Shown: one piece after another, positions 34,437 through 43,220 of the stretch
How the letters are laid out: every line of letters starts with the position of its first letter
How positions within the stretch are numbered: position 1 is the stretch's first letter
Origin: Burkholderia sp. 4M9327F10
GTDB taxonomy: Bacteria > Pseudomonadota > Gammaproteobacteria > Burkholderiales > Burkholderiaceae
DNA: 64,000 nucleotides
NCBI RefSeq assembly: GCF_005503145.1
Contig: NZ_SCNV01000003.1
Location: 62,001-126,000 of the forward strand
Direction of reading: 5' to 3'
Made by a program: the position numbers and the translations under genes
The notes under the pieces: generated by a model
What the model saw: the letters and a program-made list of their open reading frames with translations, nothing else
What the model was told of the DNA's origin: nothing
Database searches by the model: none

Positions 34437-35693
34437 CTACGGATTCACCTTTGGCATGCTGCGGCTGGCGCGCAGATGGGCGGCGCCGGCCTGGCTCAAC
34501 ATCACTTCGGCCACGCCCTCGGGCGAATGAGTGCGTGTCAGATAGCCTTGCGCGTTGGCTTCTTCCCAGACCGGAAGGCGCGGACAGGAGGTGCGCCAGG
34601 CTTCGATTACTTCACTGTAAGGCCGGGCCTCCGGCCCAATCCATTCCAGCAGGTCCAGGATCAGCGGCTCGATGAGACTGTGCGTGTCCGTCTCGGTGTG
34701 AGCGCAATGGTCGGGTATTGCGCGCGCCAGCACCTCCGGGTTGACAACGTGGATAGGCTTGCCGGCAGCATAGGACACGATCTGATCGAAAATGTCGGAG
34801 AACTGGATTTCATATTCGTCCTCTGTGACATAGCCGATATGCGGCGTGCAAACTACGTTGGGCATAAGCAGCAGTGGATGCTGCGGATCCCGCAACGGTT
34901 CTTCGTCATAGACGTCTAGCGCCGCCATGCCGGGCCGCCCGGCATGCAGTGCCTGCTCAAGCGCGCCCGGCGCAATCAGTCCGGCGCGACTGGTGTTGAC
35001 CAGCAGGGCGCTGGGTTTCATTCTTTCCAGATCTTCCGCGGTGACGATGCCACGCGTTTCCTTCACCAGACGCATATGCAGCGAGAGCACGTCGCAAGTC
35101 TCGAAGAAGCGGCGCTTATCGGGTGCGACCTCCCAGCCGTCTTCGCGTGCCCGCTGCAGTGAGGCCTCTCTGGCCCAGACCAGCACCTTCATGCCAAAGG
35201 CAGCGCCGTAGCGCGCCACCTCCGCGCCGATGCGGCCATACCCGTAGATGCCCAGCGTGCGCCCGCGCAGGCTGCGGCCCACGCCGATCTGCCAGCGGCC
35301 GGTCTGCAGCGCCTGCATTTGCTGCGGAATCTGGCGCATGGCTGCGATGACCAGGCCCCAGGTCAGTTCGGCTGCAGCATAGGAAGGGCTGCCGGCATGC
35401 TGGTTCGAAGAAACGATCACGCCGTGTTCAGTGCAGGCCTCAATGTCGATATGCGGAAAGACGCTGCGCTGGCTGATCAGCCGCAGTTTCGGCAGCCGGG
35501 CGATGAGTGGCGCGCGGATCTGGGTACGCTCCCGGATCAATACCAGCACCTCGGTATCGCGCAGGCGTTCGGCTAGCGCATCCACCTCCTGCACGTGATC
35601 GTTCCATACGGTGACTGTGTGACCTTCCAGCTTGCCGAAGCAGGGCAGGCCGCGCAGCGTGTCGAAGTAATCGTCCAGAATGGTGATGTTCAT
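34437..35693 (-). CDS. D-2-hydroxyacid dehydrogenase with fused C-terminal domain
   Basis: Residues 1 to about 320 are a complete D-2-hydroxyacid dehydrogenase: NAD loop GIYGYGRIG (148-156), catalytic Arg236 (VNTSRAGLI), Glu265 (DVYDEEPL) and His285 (CTPHIGYV). Residues about 330-418 are an extra domain containing [21 protein letters not shown] followed by a short wing-like end, which is not part of the dehydrogenase family. It looks like a small helical module, possibly derived from a stand-alone protein. The start at 35693 has AGGAG 11 bases upstream. It is divergent from a LysR gene that probably controls it. Confidence 0.92.
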   Translation of the reverse strand: MNITILDDYFDTLRGLPCFGKLEGHTVTVWNDHVQEVDALAERLRDTEVLVLIRERTQIRAPLIARLPKLRLISQRSVFPHIDIEACTEHGVIVSSNQHAGSPSYAAAELTWGLVIAAMRQIPQQMQALQTGRWQIGVGRSLRGRTLGIYGYGRIGAEVARYGAAFGMKVLVWAREASLQRAREDGWEVAPDKRRFFETCDVLSLHMRLVKETRGIVTAEDLERMKPSALLVNTSRAGLIAPGALEQALHAGRPGMAALDVYDEEPLRDPQHPLLLMPNVVCTPHIGYVTEDEYEIQFSDIFDQIVSYAAGKPIHVVNPEVLARAIPDHCAHTETDTHSLIEPLILDLLEWIGPEARPYSEVIEAWRTSCPRLPVWEEANAQGYLTRTHSPEGVAEVMLSQAGAAHLRASRSMPKVNP

Positions 35694-35715
35694 GGTGGGG
35701 CCGTCTCCTTGCTAT

Positions 35716-35730
35716 GCTCATATCTTGAGC
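35716..35730. promoter_or_regulatory. Candidate LysR operator
   Basis: GCTCA (35716-35720) and TGAGC (35726-35730) flank TATCT, a 15-bp dyad between the divergent dehydrogenase and LysR genes. A second AT-rich dyad, GAAATTATTTC, lies at 35753-35763 nearer the LysR start. Confidence 0.5.
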
Positions 35731-35784
35731 GCCGCACGGTCAGCAGTAAAATGAAATTATTTCAGCAATTGGTGCATTTTTCTT

Positions 35785-36684
35785 ATGAAAATCGACACCC
35801 TCGGTGTGCAGGCATTTATCGCCATTGCTGATCGTGGCAGCTTTCAAAGCGCCGCCAATGCCTTGCACGTGACCCAAACAGCAATCACGCAGCGTTTGCG
35901 CAAGCTGGAAGATTTTCTCGGCGTAACGCTGATCGAGCGCACCACACGGTCGATCGCACTCACACCAACCGGCCGCGACTTCCTCCCGCAGGCACGGCGG
36001 CTGCTCGGCGAACTGGCCGATGCCCTGGTCGAGATTCGTGAGACCGGTATTGCCCGGCGCGGCGACGTTTCGATTGCATGCGTGCCGACCGTGGGCGTAC
36101 AGTACCTGCCGCGCATCATGCAGGCGTACTCTGCGCGTTACCCGCACAATCGCATCAAGATTCTCGATCACGCCTCGTCTGCCGTCGTGGAGGCGGTGCT
36201 GCGACGTGAGGCGGAATTTGGCATCAACATCGCCGGGGAGCATCACCCTGAACTGTTCAGCGTGCCGTTGACCAAGGACCGGTTCGTATTGATCTGCCAT
36301 GAGGATCATCCCCTGGCACACCGGCAACGTATTGCCTGGAAGCAGTTGCAGCCGTATCCGCTGATCTTTGCCGGCGAGGTGAGCGGCAACCGCGCCTTGC
36401 TCGATCTCGCGCTCGAGACGAGCGGCCTCGCGTTGCGCTCATTCTACGAGGTGCAGCGCAGTTCGACCGCCGTGGGGCTGGTTGCGCAAGGCGTGGGTGC
36501 TGCGGTGGTGCCGCGACTGGCGATCCAGAAGGGCGCCTATCCCACGGTGCGCACCATCGAGCTCACGCATCCGGCGGTCTCGCGAACCCTTGTTCTCGTT
36601 GCACGAAAGACCGCCCACCTGTCGCCGGCGGCACAAGCGCTTTACGACATGATCCGTGAGCAGGCCACGCTCCCCCTTGGTTGA
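35785..36684 (+). CDS. LysR family transcriptional regulator
   Basis: A 299-residue LysR protein. The HTH (FIAIADRGSFQSAANALHVTQTAITQRLRKLEDFLGVTLIERTTRSIALTPTG) and effector domain are intact. It is divergent from the fused D-2-hydroxyacid dehydrogenase gene with 91 bases and two dyads in between. It is therefore the probable activator of that gene, responding to a hydroxy- or keto-acid. No strong ribosome site precedes the ATG. Confidence 0.92.
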   Translation: MKIDTLGVQAFIAIADRGSFQSAANALHVTQTAITQRLRKLEDFLGVTLIERTTRSIALTPTGRDFLPQARRLLGELADALVEIRETGIARRGDVSIACVPTVGVQYLPRIMQAYSARYPHNRIKILDHASSAVVEAVLRREAEFGINIAGEHHPELFSVPLTKDRFVLICHEDHPLAHRQRIAWKQLQPYPLIFAGEVSGNRALLDLALETSGLALRSFYEVQRSSTAVGLVAQGVGAAVVPRLAIQKGAYPTVRTIELTHPAVSRTLVLVARKTAHLSPAAQALYDMIREQATLPLG

Positions 36685-36763
36685 GGCCACGCCCCTTGAT
36701 TATCAGTCGGACTGCTAACATCATGGAAATCGGGTAGGTATAGAAAAACCAGCAGCGCTGGCG

Positions 36764-37999
36764 CTAGCGTTGCGTTCTCCATCCCATCCACCGCTTATAA
36801 CGGCGCGTCTGACACGCGGCCGTGATCTGCTGCAACACCAGCGCCCTGAGCGGCGAGACGCCCGGGTTGGACGCGCGCCCCTTGCTGAGCCGCCCCAACT
36901 GAAACTTGACGACCGCCATATTGGCGAGCGAACCGAGCGCCTTGTTTTTCCATCCTATCGGCCGCAGCGTCGGTGCGTTGTCCTTGCCGTCCTGCCAGTC
37001 GCGCGGCAGACTCGGATTGATGGATAACGCCGTTGCGATACCAACCATCGCGATGCCGCTTTCGACCACTTCTTCGGCCACCGAGCGGCGCCGAATGCCG
37101 CCCGTTACCATCAAGGGCATATGCGCAACATCCAGAATGTCGCGTGCGAATTCAAGGAAATACGCTTCACGCGCAAGCGTGCGGCCGTCGCGGGCCTGTC
37201 CTTGCATGGCCGGCACCTCGTAGCTTCCACCGGACAGTTCCACGAGATCGACACCGAGCCCATTGAGCATCTCGACCACACGCTTCGCATCCTCGGAGCT
37301 GAATCCGCCGCGTTGGAAATCCGCCGAGTTCAGCTTTACCGCGACCACGAACCCGGGCGCGACGGCGCCGCGCACCGAGCGGACGATTTCGACAAGCAGG
37401 CGTGCGCGGTTTTCGATGGAGCCGCCCCACTGGTCGCGCCGCTTGTTGGTTAGCGGTGAAAGGAACTGGCTCAGCAGATAGCCGTGCGCCGCGTGAACCT
37501 GTACGCCATTGAAGCCGCTTTGCTCCGCGAGCTGTGCGCTACGCGTAAAGCGCTGCTGCACGTCGGCGATGTCCTCTTCGGTCATTTCTCTTGGCACGGG
37601 AAATTGTCTGGACAAAGCCCCCAGCTCCAGCGCCACAGCAGATGGCGCAAGCGTGGCCTGGCCAAGCGCCGCCTGCATCTGACGGCCGGGGTGATTGATC
37701 TGCATCCAGATATGGGCGCCATGCGCACGCGCGATCTGCGCCCAGCGACGAAAGCGGTCGAGGTGCGAGTCATCCTCGATGACCACGCCGTTCGGCCCGG
37801 TCATCGCACGGCTGTCCACCATGACATTGCCGGTCAGGATCAGGCCAGCGCCGCCCTGAGCCCAGGCATCGTAAAGGCGCAGAAGCGCATCGGACGGCGC
37901 ATGATCTGCATCCGCCATATTTTCTTCCATCGCGGCCTTGGCCAGACGGTTCGAAATCGTGGCGCCATTGGGCAGGCTAAGGGGCGTGAACAGCTTCAT
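36764..37999 (-). CDS. Old yellow enzyme family NADH:flavin oxidoreductase
   Basis: A 411-residue FMN-dependent ene-reductase-type TIM barrel starting MKLFTPLSLPNGATISNRLAKAAMEE. The frame extends to 38158, but that part overlaps the MerR gene. Key parts are IWMQINHPGRQ, GFNGVQVHAAHGYLLSQFLSPLTNKRRDQWGGSIENRARLL (substrate and FMN sites) and LMVTGGIRRR (phosphate site). A basic C-terminal extension of about 45 residues follows the barrel. Transcription probably starts at the MerR-type promoter at 38023-38053, giving a very short leader. It likely reduces electrophilic enones or quinones. Confidence 0.93.
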   Translation of the reverse strand: MKLFTPLSLPNGATISNRLAKAAMEENMADADHAPSDALLRLYDAWAQGGAGLILTGNVMVDSRAMTGPNGVVIEDDSHLDRFRRWAQIARAHGAHIWMQINHPGRQMQAALGQATLAPSAVALELGALSRQFPVPREMTEEDIADVQQRFTRSAQLAEQSGFNGVQVHAAHGYLLSQFLSPLTNKRRDQWGGSIENRARLLVEIVRSVRGAVAPGFVVAVKLNSADFQRGGFSSEDAKRVVEMLNGLGVDLVELSGGSYEVPAMQGQARDGRTLAREAYFLEFARDILDVAHMPLMVTGGIRRRSVAEEVVESGIAMVGIATALSINPSLPRDWQDGKDNAPTLRPIGWKNKALGSLANMAVVKFQLGRLSKGRASNPGVSPLRALVLQQITAACQTRRYKRWMGWRTQR

Positions 38000-38022
38000 C
38001 GTGCGTATCCATGGTTGACGGC

Positions 38023-38053
38023 AGACTAACCTTAAAGTTAGCTTTAATGTCAA
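38023..38053 (-). promoter_or_regulatory. MerR-type promoter with 19-bp spacer and central dyad
   Basis: On the leftward strand: TTGACA -35 (38048-38053), a 19-base spacer containing the perfect dyad TTAAAGCTAACTTTAA (38032-38047), and TAGTCT -10 (38023-38028). The stretched spacer with a central palindrome is the hallmark of MerR-activated promoters. It drives the old-yellow-enzyme gene starting at 37999 and is flanked by a divergent MerR gene. Confidence 0.8.
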
Positions 38054-38070
38054 GCGTCCAGGAGAGCGAG

Positions 38071-38526
38071 ATGAAGATTGGCGAGCTTGCGAGACTAAGC
38101 GGCCTTGCCGCCTCGCGAATCCGTTTCTACGAAGCGCATGGCTTGCTTCAGCCCGCACAGAGGCAAACCAACGGCTACCGCGAATATGATTCGGAGACGT
38201 TGACCCGGCTGGAGATCATCCGGCGTGCGCAAAGCGCGGGGTTTTCCCTGGAAGAAATTCGCGCGTTCTTACCGTCCGATCTGAATTCGTGGTCCCACGA
38301 CACCCTGCTTCAGGCACTTCAGCGCAAGATCGGCGAGATCGAATCGCTGGAGCAGCATCTGGCACAGAGCAAGCGTCACCTGGCCGCGCTGGTTGAAGAG
38401 ATCACGAACAGGTTGGAGGGCGAGGACTGCGAGGGGGCGGCAAGGCGCGTGCTCGACAAACTGCGTCAGGAGCCGGTTGGGCGATCGTCCAAGAAAGGGT
38501 ATGCGCGTCCCGCAAGAATCAGATGA
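38071..38526 (+). CDS. MerR family transcriptional regulator
   Basis: A 151-residue regulator: MKIGELARLSGLAASRIRFYEAHGLLQPAQRQTNGYREYDSETL is the MerR winged HTH, followed by FSLEEIRAFLP and a coiled-coil dimerisation helix (LLQALQRKIGEIESLEQHLAQSKRHLAALVEEI). One Cys (EDCEG) near the C terminus could sense electrophiles. ATG 38071 is set by AGGAG (38059-38063); the frame is open further upstream through the promoter and should be ignored. It probably activates the divergent flavin oxidoreductase gene. Confidence 0.92.
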   Translation: MKIGELARLSGLAASRIRFYEAHGLLQPAQRQTNGYREYDSETLTRLEIIRRAQSAGFSLEEIRAFLPSDLNSWSHDTLLQALQRKIGEIESLEQHLAQSKRHLAALVEEITNRLEGEDCEGAARRVLDKLRQEPVGRSSKKGYARPARIR

Positions 38527-38567
38527 GGATGGCGAACCTTTTCGCGGCCTTTTTAAGCTTCGTCAAC

Positions 38568-39095
38568 TTACCCCTGAGACTGACCCGCCTGCTTCGCAGG
38601 CATGGGCCCGAAAAACATCGCCGTGAACTTGTCACGTCCAATCAGGTGTGCCAGCTCAGCAAGGACACAGTAGTTGAGTATGAGCGTCACCAGCAGGAGC
38701 TGGATGGCCCAGAAGTGAGCCCAGTTGAGCTCGGCGAGCAACTTCTGGTTGGCCGAAAGCAGGTTGGGGGTCTCCTTCCAGTAATCGTATAGATGTTCAA
38801 GGTAATGCACGAACAGTGCCACCAACGTGTAGATCGCGGTCTTCCATCCGACATTCCATATCAACGGCTTTTCCGGAAAGCGATTGATGAACGGCAGCAT
38901 GTTGGCGACCAGAACCGATTTACCGAGAATCAGGGCGGCGATGGTGACGGAGGCCGAGGTTGGCAGCGTGATGCCGGTGCCAACGGTGGTGAGCGTGCGA
39001 ATGAGCGCGACAATGTGAAGGATGACGAAGAAAAAAATCGTGGGCGGCAAGATCTCCATGAATTCATGTTTGATCGTGGCGGTCAGCTTGCTCAT
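38568..39095 (-). CDS. Four-helix integral membrane protein
   Basis: 175 residues from ATG 39095 (MSKLTATIKHEFMEILP), supported by GGAGGGG upstream; the open frame extends to 39449 without support. Four hydrophobic helices lie at about 16-35, 45-68, 82-100 and 125-150. A His-containing loop (VHYLEHLYDYWKE) sits between the third and fourth. I do not recognise a family. It may be co-transcribed with nothing else: the small secreted protein gene lies 136 bases upstream on the same strand. Confidence 0.8.
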   Translation of the reverse strand: MSKLTATIKHEFMEILPPTIFFFVILHIVALIRTLTTVGTGITLPTSASVTIAALILGKSVLVANMLPFINRFPEKPLIWNVGWKTAIYTLVALFVHYLEHLYDYWKETPNLLSANQKLLAELNWAHFWAIQLLLVTLILNYCVLAELAHLIGRDKFTAMFFGPMPAKQAGQSQG

Positions 39096-39231
39096 GTTCC
39101 CCTCCCGGTGCACCCATTTCGCCTGTATCCGCTGGTTGCAGGAGATTTGATCCCACTGTGCGCAATGCAGCGTTGAACAAAACGGTGCTGCTGAGCCTAC
39201 CGCGTTTGCCCGGCAGACACCGCCAGGGTTC

Positions 39232-39492
39232 CTACTGGCTTGTACCGTTTCGGGCCAGAGCGACAGCTGCATCGCGTTCTTTGGCCGCGGCGGCCTTCTT
39301 CTGATCGTATACTTTTCTTGCCGCAGCGACCTTCTTGTCATAGACGCGATTGGCCGCGGCGATCTGCTGATGCATTTGTACAATTGCATCGTTACTGCCG
39401 CCTTGCGTTGTCGCATCCGAGGCGCTTTGCGCCCAGCCCGTGGATGCAATGGATATGCTGCCCAACAGAGCCGCCACCATGAATTTCTTCAT
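39232..39492 (-). CDS. Small secreted Lys/Ala-rich helical protein
   Basis: 86 residues with a Sec signal peptide (MKKFMVAALLGSISIASTGWAQS, cleavage near 22). The mature part is Gln/Ala-rich and then a regular helix with VYDKKVAAARKVYDQKKAAAAKERD, containing a 7-residue-spaced repeat (VYDKKVAAAR/VYDQKKAAAA) that would form an amphipathic, basic helix. It is probably periplasmic. Function unknown; this type is common in Burkholderiaceae. Confidence 0.75.
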   Translation of the reverse strand: MKKFMVAALLGSISIASTGWAQSASDATTQGGSNDAIVQMHQQIAAANRVYDKKVAAARKVYDQKKAAAAKERDAAVALARNGTSQ

Positions 39493-39957
39493 GTTTTTCT
39501 CCTGTTAATGAACAGATTGCGTTAGTGATCGCGATGCGACCGGAAGAAGTGGATTTTACGTAAGCATACGTTGTAACGTTGGCATATCAGTTTGTATAGC
39601 ACTCACTCGCCACAGAAGCAACCCGTCGCACAAGGGCTGTCATGGCGTAGCGCTTTGTCTGCACGAATAACGGTTGAATCGGAACCCGGAACAATCGCCT
39701 CATTGACTATCAATATGATCAACAATTTACGTCATTGCCTCGAAAGCGCATGAGACAAAAGGCCGTGAAATGGCTGGATATTTATTTTGTATGAGATTTT
39801 CGAAATTATGATGCTCAATGTTTTGATAAATATATCGCCTATGCAATGAAATGCCTGTTCTTGCGGTTAAACAAGAAAATCGTCTACGATTAATCTTGTT
39901 GCTGGCCCTCATACCTCCAATGCGAGGAAGCGCAGTCTAATAAAATCGGGAGCGCTC
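39493..39957. other. AT-rich intergenic region with possible promoter
   Basis: About 465 bases, AT-rich towards the right. TTGCGG (39861-39866), 18 bases and TACGAT (39885-39890) could be a weak sigma-70 promoter for the SYLF lipoprotein gene starting at 39958. Nothing else is recognisable. Confidence 0.4.
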
Positions 39958-40530
39958 ATGATGTTCATCAAGTCCCTTCGCATTGCCGCATTGTTCGCTC
40001 TTCTGTTTGTCGCAGCCTGCTCGGACATGGGCGGGTCGTCCGGCAGCGCGTCGTCACGGGCCGACCTCGAACGGGACGCGCGCAAAGCGCTCAATACGTT
40101 GTACACCACAACGCCCCGGTCGAAGGAACTGGCCGCGCATTCGGTGGGGGTCCTCGTGTTTCCGGACATCCTGAAAGCCGGTCTTCTGGTTGGCGGCTCC
40201 GGCGGCAATGGCGTTCTGTTTGCGCCTGATGGACATGTGCTCGGCTACTACAATGTGACCTCGCTATCGTATGGGCTGCAGGCGGGCGCGCAGAGCTTTT
40301 CCGAAGCCATGGTGCTGATGAAACCATCGGCGCTCGACTACCTGAATAACACCAGTGACGGATGGTCGGTCGGCGCAGGACCAAGCGTAGTCGTTGCGGA
40401 CTCAGGAATGGCATCAGACGTTTCAAGCACGACCGCGCGTTCCGATGTCTACGCGTTCATCTTCGGTCAGTCAGGCTTGATGGCTGGGCTCGGCGTGCAG
40501 GGCCAGAAAATCACCAGACAGAATCCTTGA
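39958..40530 (+). CDS. SYLF-domain (YSC84-like) lipoprotein
   Basis: A 190-residue lipoprotein: the hydrophobic signal ends FVAAC with the lipidated Cys at residue 21. The rest is a SYLF/YSC84 lipid-binding domain, recognisable from the LERDARKALNTLY start, AHSVGVLVFPDILKAGLLVGGSGGNGVLF, GGGSGGNGV-type Gly turns, YYNVTSLSYGLQAGAQSFSEAMVLM and the end SDVYAFIFGQSGLMAGLGVQGQKI. It is probably anchored in the outer or inner membrane leaflet facing the periplasm; the exact role of bacterial SYLF lipoproteins is unclear. Confidence 0.9.
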   Translation: MMFIKSLRIAALFALLFVAACSDMGGSSGSASSRADLERDARKALNTLYTTTPRSKELAAHSVGVLVFPDILKAGLLVGGSGGNGVLFAPDGHVLGYYNVTSLSYGLQAGAQSFSEAMVLMKPSALDYLNNTSDGWSVGAGPSVVVADSGMASDVSSTTARSDVYAFIFGQSGLMAGLGVQGQKITRQNP

Positions 40531-40603
40531 GGTCATGCCGGTGAGGGCGTTGAAGTGATGGCGGGGCTGCAACCGCAAGAGCCACCGCCATCCTGACTTC
40601 TCT

Positions 40604-42145
40604 TTAGCGCGAGGCCTGCGGATCGGCATAAGTCGATTCCCAGCCCCCGCCGAGCGCCTTGCAGAGCGTGATGAGATTTGCCGCAGCGGTCGCCTTGCTT
40701 TGTTCAAGGTTGCTCTGGGCGTCGAGCAGTTGCTTCTGCACGTTCAGCACATCAAGATAGTCAAGTGCCCCGGCCTTGTAGCGCTGCTGCGCTACCGAGA
40801 GCGCCCGCTGGTTCAGGGCAACCACCGCCGTTAGCTTGTCGCGCCGCTGTTGCTCGGCGTCGTAGACCACCAGTGAGTCGTCCACCTCGCGCCAGGCGTC
40901 AAGTACAGTGCGCTTGTAGACGATTGCAGCTTCCTGTTGTTGCGCCTCGCGCAGTTGCAGCGTTCCCTTGAGGCGTCCGCCCTCGAAAATCGGCATCGTG
41001 ATGGACGGTCCGACAACAAACTGTCCCGATGCCCAGTTGGCAAGACTCGAAAGCTGAAGACTCTGTAAGCCCGCGCTGCCGTTCAGCGTTATGCGCGGAT
41101 AGAAGTCGGCCTTTGCCATGCCGATCGACGCCGTGGCCGCATGCAGTTGCGCTTCCGCCTGCCTGATATCGGGTCTGCGTTGCACAAGCTCGGACGGAAA
41201 GCCGATAGGCACCTGTCCAGGCAACTCGGGCACGTCCCGAGGCTCGTCGAGCGTTTGCTTGAGCGTGCCGGGTTCTTCGCCAAGCAACACGCCAATCGCG
41301 TTGATGGTGGTCTCGCAGCGCGATTCCAGCGTCGGAATCAGGCTTTCGATTGACGCTGCCTGCGCAGAAGCGTTGGCCACGTCCAGATCCGTCGTCACGC
41401 CTTGACGTGCCCGGACTTGCGTGAGCTTCTCGGTGTCGCGGGCAATCTCAAGGTTTTGCTTCGCGATCTGCAGCAACGCCTGGGTGTCGCGCAGCTCGAT
41501 ATAGTCTCGTGCCAGTTCGGCGCGGGCAGACAGCAGCACTGCGTTTCTATCTTCGTACGAAGCTTCGCTCAGGGCAGTAGCGGCTTCGACACCGCGTCGA
41601 TTGCGGCCCCAGATATCGAGTTCCCATGAGGCATCGAAGCCGGCCTGATAGAGGTTGTAAGCCGGCGAACCCTTGGAGCCGGGCAACGGCGCCACACCCA
41701 GCGGTGTATCACCCGAAGCGGATTGCGACTGGCTGCCGGTTGGGCTGACCCCAAGCAGACCCAGAATGCCGTTCGGGCTTCCGCGCTCACGGTCATACGA
41801 GGCTGCGCCATCCAGCGTCGGATATTCCGCCGCGCCCGCAACGCGCTGTTCAGCCCGGCTTTGCCGCAGACGTGCCGACGCCGCGGCCACATCGAGGTTC
41901 GCAGCGGCCAGTTGCTGCTCGAGCGAGTTCAATGTGGAATCGTTAAAGAGCGTCCACCAGTCGGGATTGAAGCTGGACTCGACGGCCTTGCTCGGCGCTT
42001 GCGCAGATTGGGTGCGTTCAAAGACCTGTGGCGGCGGAGTGGTCGCAGGGCGTTCGAAATTCGGCCCGACGGTACAGCCCGCCATGACGAGGCACGCCAG
42101 TATTTCCAACACCAATGCGCGCAGGTAAATGTAGTTCGTCTTCAT
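40604..42145 (-). CDS. NodT/OprM-type outer-membrane efflux lipoprotein
   Basis: A 513-residue outer-membrane factor, the last gene of a four-gene efflux operon. Signal and lipobox LVMAGC (Cys24), then TVGPNF. It has two TolC-like repeats (FNPDWWTLFNDSTLNSLEQQL and PSELVQRRPDIRQAEAQLHAAT) and the C-terminal TLCKALGGGWE. Four bases overlap with the adaptor gene upstream (start at 42145, adaptor stop 42142), so translation is coupled. It is similar in organisation to the channel at 27572-29047 but clearly a separate paralogue. Confidence 0.93.
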   Translation of the reverse strand: MKTNYIYLRALVLEILACLVMAGCTVGPNFERPATTPPPQVFERTQSAQAPSKAVESSFNPDWWTLFNDSTLNSLEQQLAAANLDVAAASARLRQSRAEQRVAGAAEYPTLDGAASYDRERGSPNGILGLLGVSPTGSQSQSASGDTPLGVAPLPGSKGSPAYNLYQAGFDASWELDIWGRNRRGVEAATALSEASYEDRNAVLLSARAELARDYIELRDTQALLQIAKQNLEIARDTEKLTQVRARQGVTTDLDVANASAQAASIESLIPTLESRCETTINAIGVLLGEEPGTLKQTLDEPRDVPELPGQVPIGFPSELVQRRPDIRQAEAQLHAATASIGMAKADFYPRITLNGSAGLQSLQLSSLANWASGQFVVGPSITMPIFEGGRLKGTLQLREAQQQEAAIVYKRTVLDAWREVDDSLVVYDAEQQRRDKLTAVVALNQRALSVAQQRYKAGALDYLDVLNVQKQLLDAQSNLEQSKATAAANLITLCKALGGGWESTYADPQASR

Positions 42146-43218
42146 TTTTTCTCTCCCGTTTCGGGCTGGGTATCGCCATGCTGACCGAGGGCCACTTCCG
42201 TTTCGACGGAAAGTCCCACGCTCAACGCAGATGCTGCTTCTTGCCCCTGGTCAATAGCGATCTTGACCGGCACGCGTTGGACGATCTTCGTGAAGTTGCC
42301 GGTTGCGTTGTCGGGCGCGATAGGTGCGAAGCTCACGCCGGTTGCAGGGGCGAGACTTTCGACATGACCGCGAATCACCACGCCGGGCAAGCTGTCCACT
42401 TTGATCCGCACGCTTTCGCCGGGCCGCATCTTGGTGATCTGGTTTTCCTGGAAGTTGGCGACGACGTAGGCATCGGAGAGCGGCACGATCGCGAGCAGCG
42501 GCGCACCGGGTGTCACGAATGCGCCAACCCGCACGGAACGCCGTCCAACCTTGCCGTCGACCGGCGCGTGAATCTCCGTATAAGAAAGATTGAGCCTGGC
42601 CTGCTCGAGCGCCGCCTCGGCGCGTGCGAGCGCGCCGGCCGCCTTGTCCCGCTGGGTGCGCAGGATCTCCAGGTTCTGCTCAGTCGACGCCAGCGCGGCC
42701 TGATCGTGAGCCTGCTGCGCAAGCTGCTCGGCGAGCGTGCTCGAAGCGTGCTGTTGCTCCTGAGCCGTTCCCGCGCCGGCATCGGAGAGATTCTGGTACC
42801 GCGAGGCGTCTTCTCGTGCAAACGCGATGGATGCATCGTCGGCTTTAAGCGTTGCGCGGGCCTGGTCGACGAGCGAGGGCTGCCGCGCGATCTCGGCGTC
42901 GAAGTTCGCGACCGATGCCTTTGCCGCGGTGACGTCGGCTTCGGCACTCATCAACGCGGCCTTGAAATCACGGTCGTCGATACGCACCAGCAGTTGTCCG
43001 GCTTTGACCGACTGATTGTCGTCGACGAACACATCGGATATCTGGCCGGCAACACGCGGCGCCACGAGCGTGAAATCAGCCTCTACGTAGGCGTCGTTGG
43101 TGGATTCGGTATTCGAGCTGCCTACGAGGCTTGTACAAGCCCATGCGCCGACGCCGAGCGCAGCAGCCAGCGCGGCAACACGAATAATCTTGAGAGGAGA
43201 ACGAGCAATGGATGACAT
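42142..43218 (-). CDS. HlyD/EmrA-type membrane fusion protein
   Basis: A 358-residue adaptor with one N-terminal membrane helix (VAALAAALGVGAWACTSLVG). The first lipoyl half is STNDAYVEADFTLVAPRVAGQISDVFV. A long Ala/Gln/Glu coiled-coil hairpin (about 95-210) follows, then LNLSYTEIHAPVDGKVGRRSVRVGAFVTPG and VVANFQENQITKM. It bridges the DHA2 pump to the outer-membrane lipoprotein. It lies two bases after the pump gene and overlaps the channel gene, indicating one transcript. Confidence 0.93.
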   Translation of the reverse strand: MSSIARSPLKIIRVAALAAALGVGAWACTSLVGSSNTESTNDAYVEADFTLVAPRVAGQISDVFVDDNQSVKAGQLLVRIDDRDFKAALMSAEADVTAAKASVANFDAEIARQPSLVDQARATLKADDASIAFAREDASRYQNLSDAGAGTAQEQQHASSTLAEQLAQQAHDQAALASTEQNLEILRTQRDKAAGALARAEAALEQARLNLSYTEIHAPVDGKVGRRSVRVGAFVTPGAPLLAIVPLSDAYVVANFQENQITKMRPGESVRIKVDSLPGVVIRGHVESLAPATGVSFAPIAPDNATGNFTKIVQRVPVKIAIDQGQEAASALSVGLSVETEVALGQHGDTQPETGEKK

Positions 43219-43220
43219 GA

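Noticed and set aside
34250-34675. Rightward frame MATRKNGAPAKAAQGKK... near the Asp/Asn hydroxylase start
   Set aside because: Its first 50 codons have a protein-like basic start, but it runs antisense into the dehydrogenase gene, lacks a clear ribosome site and has no complete domain. A gene fragment cannot be excluded.
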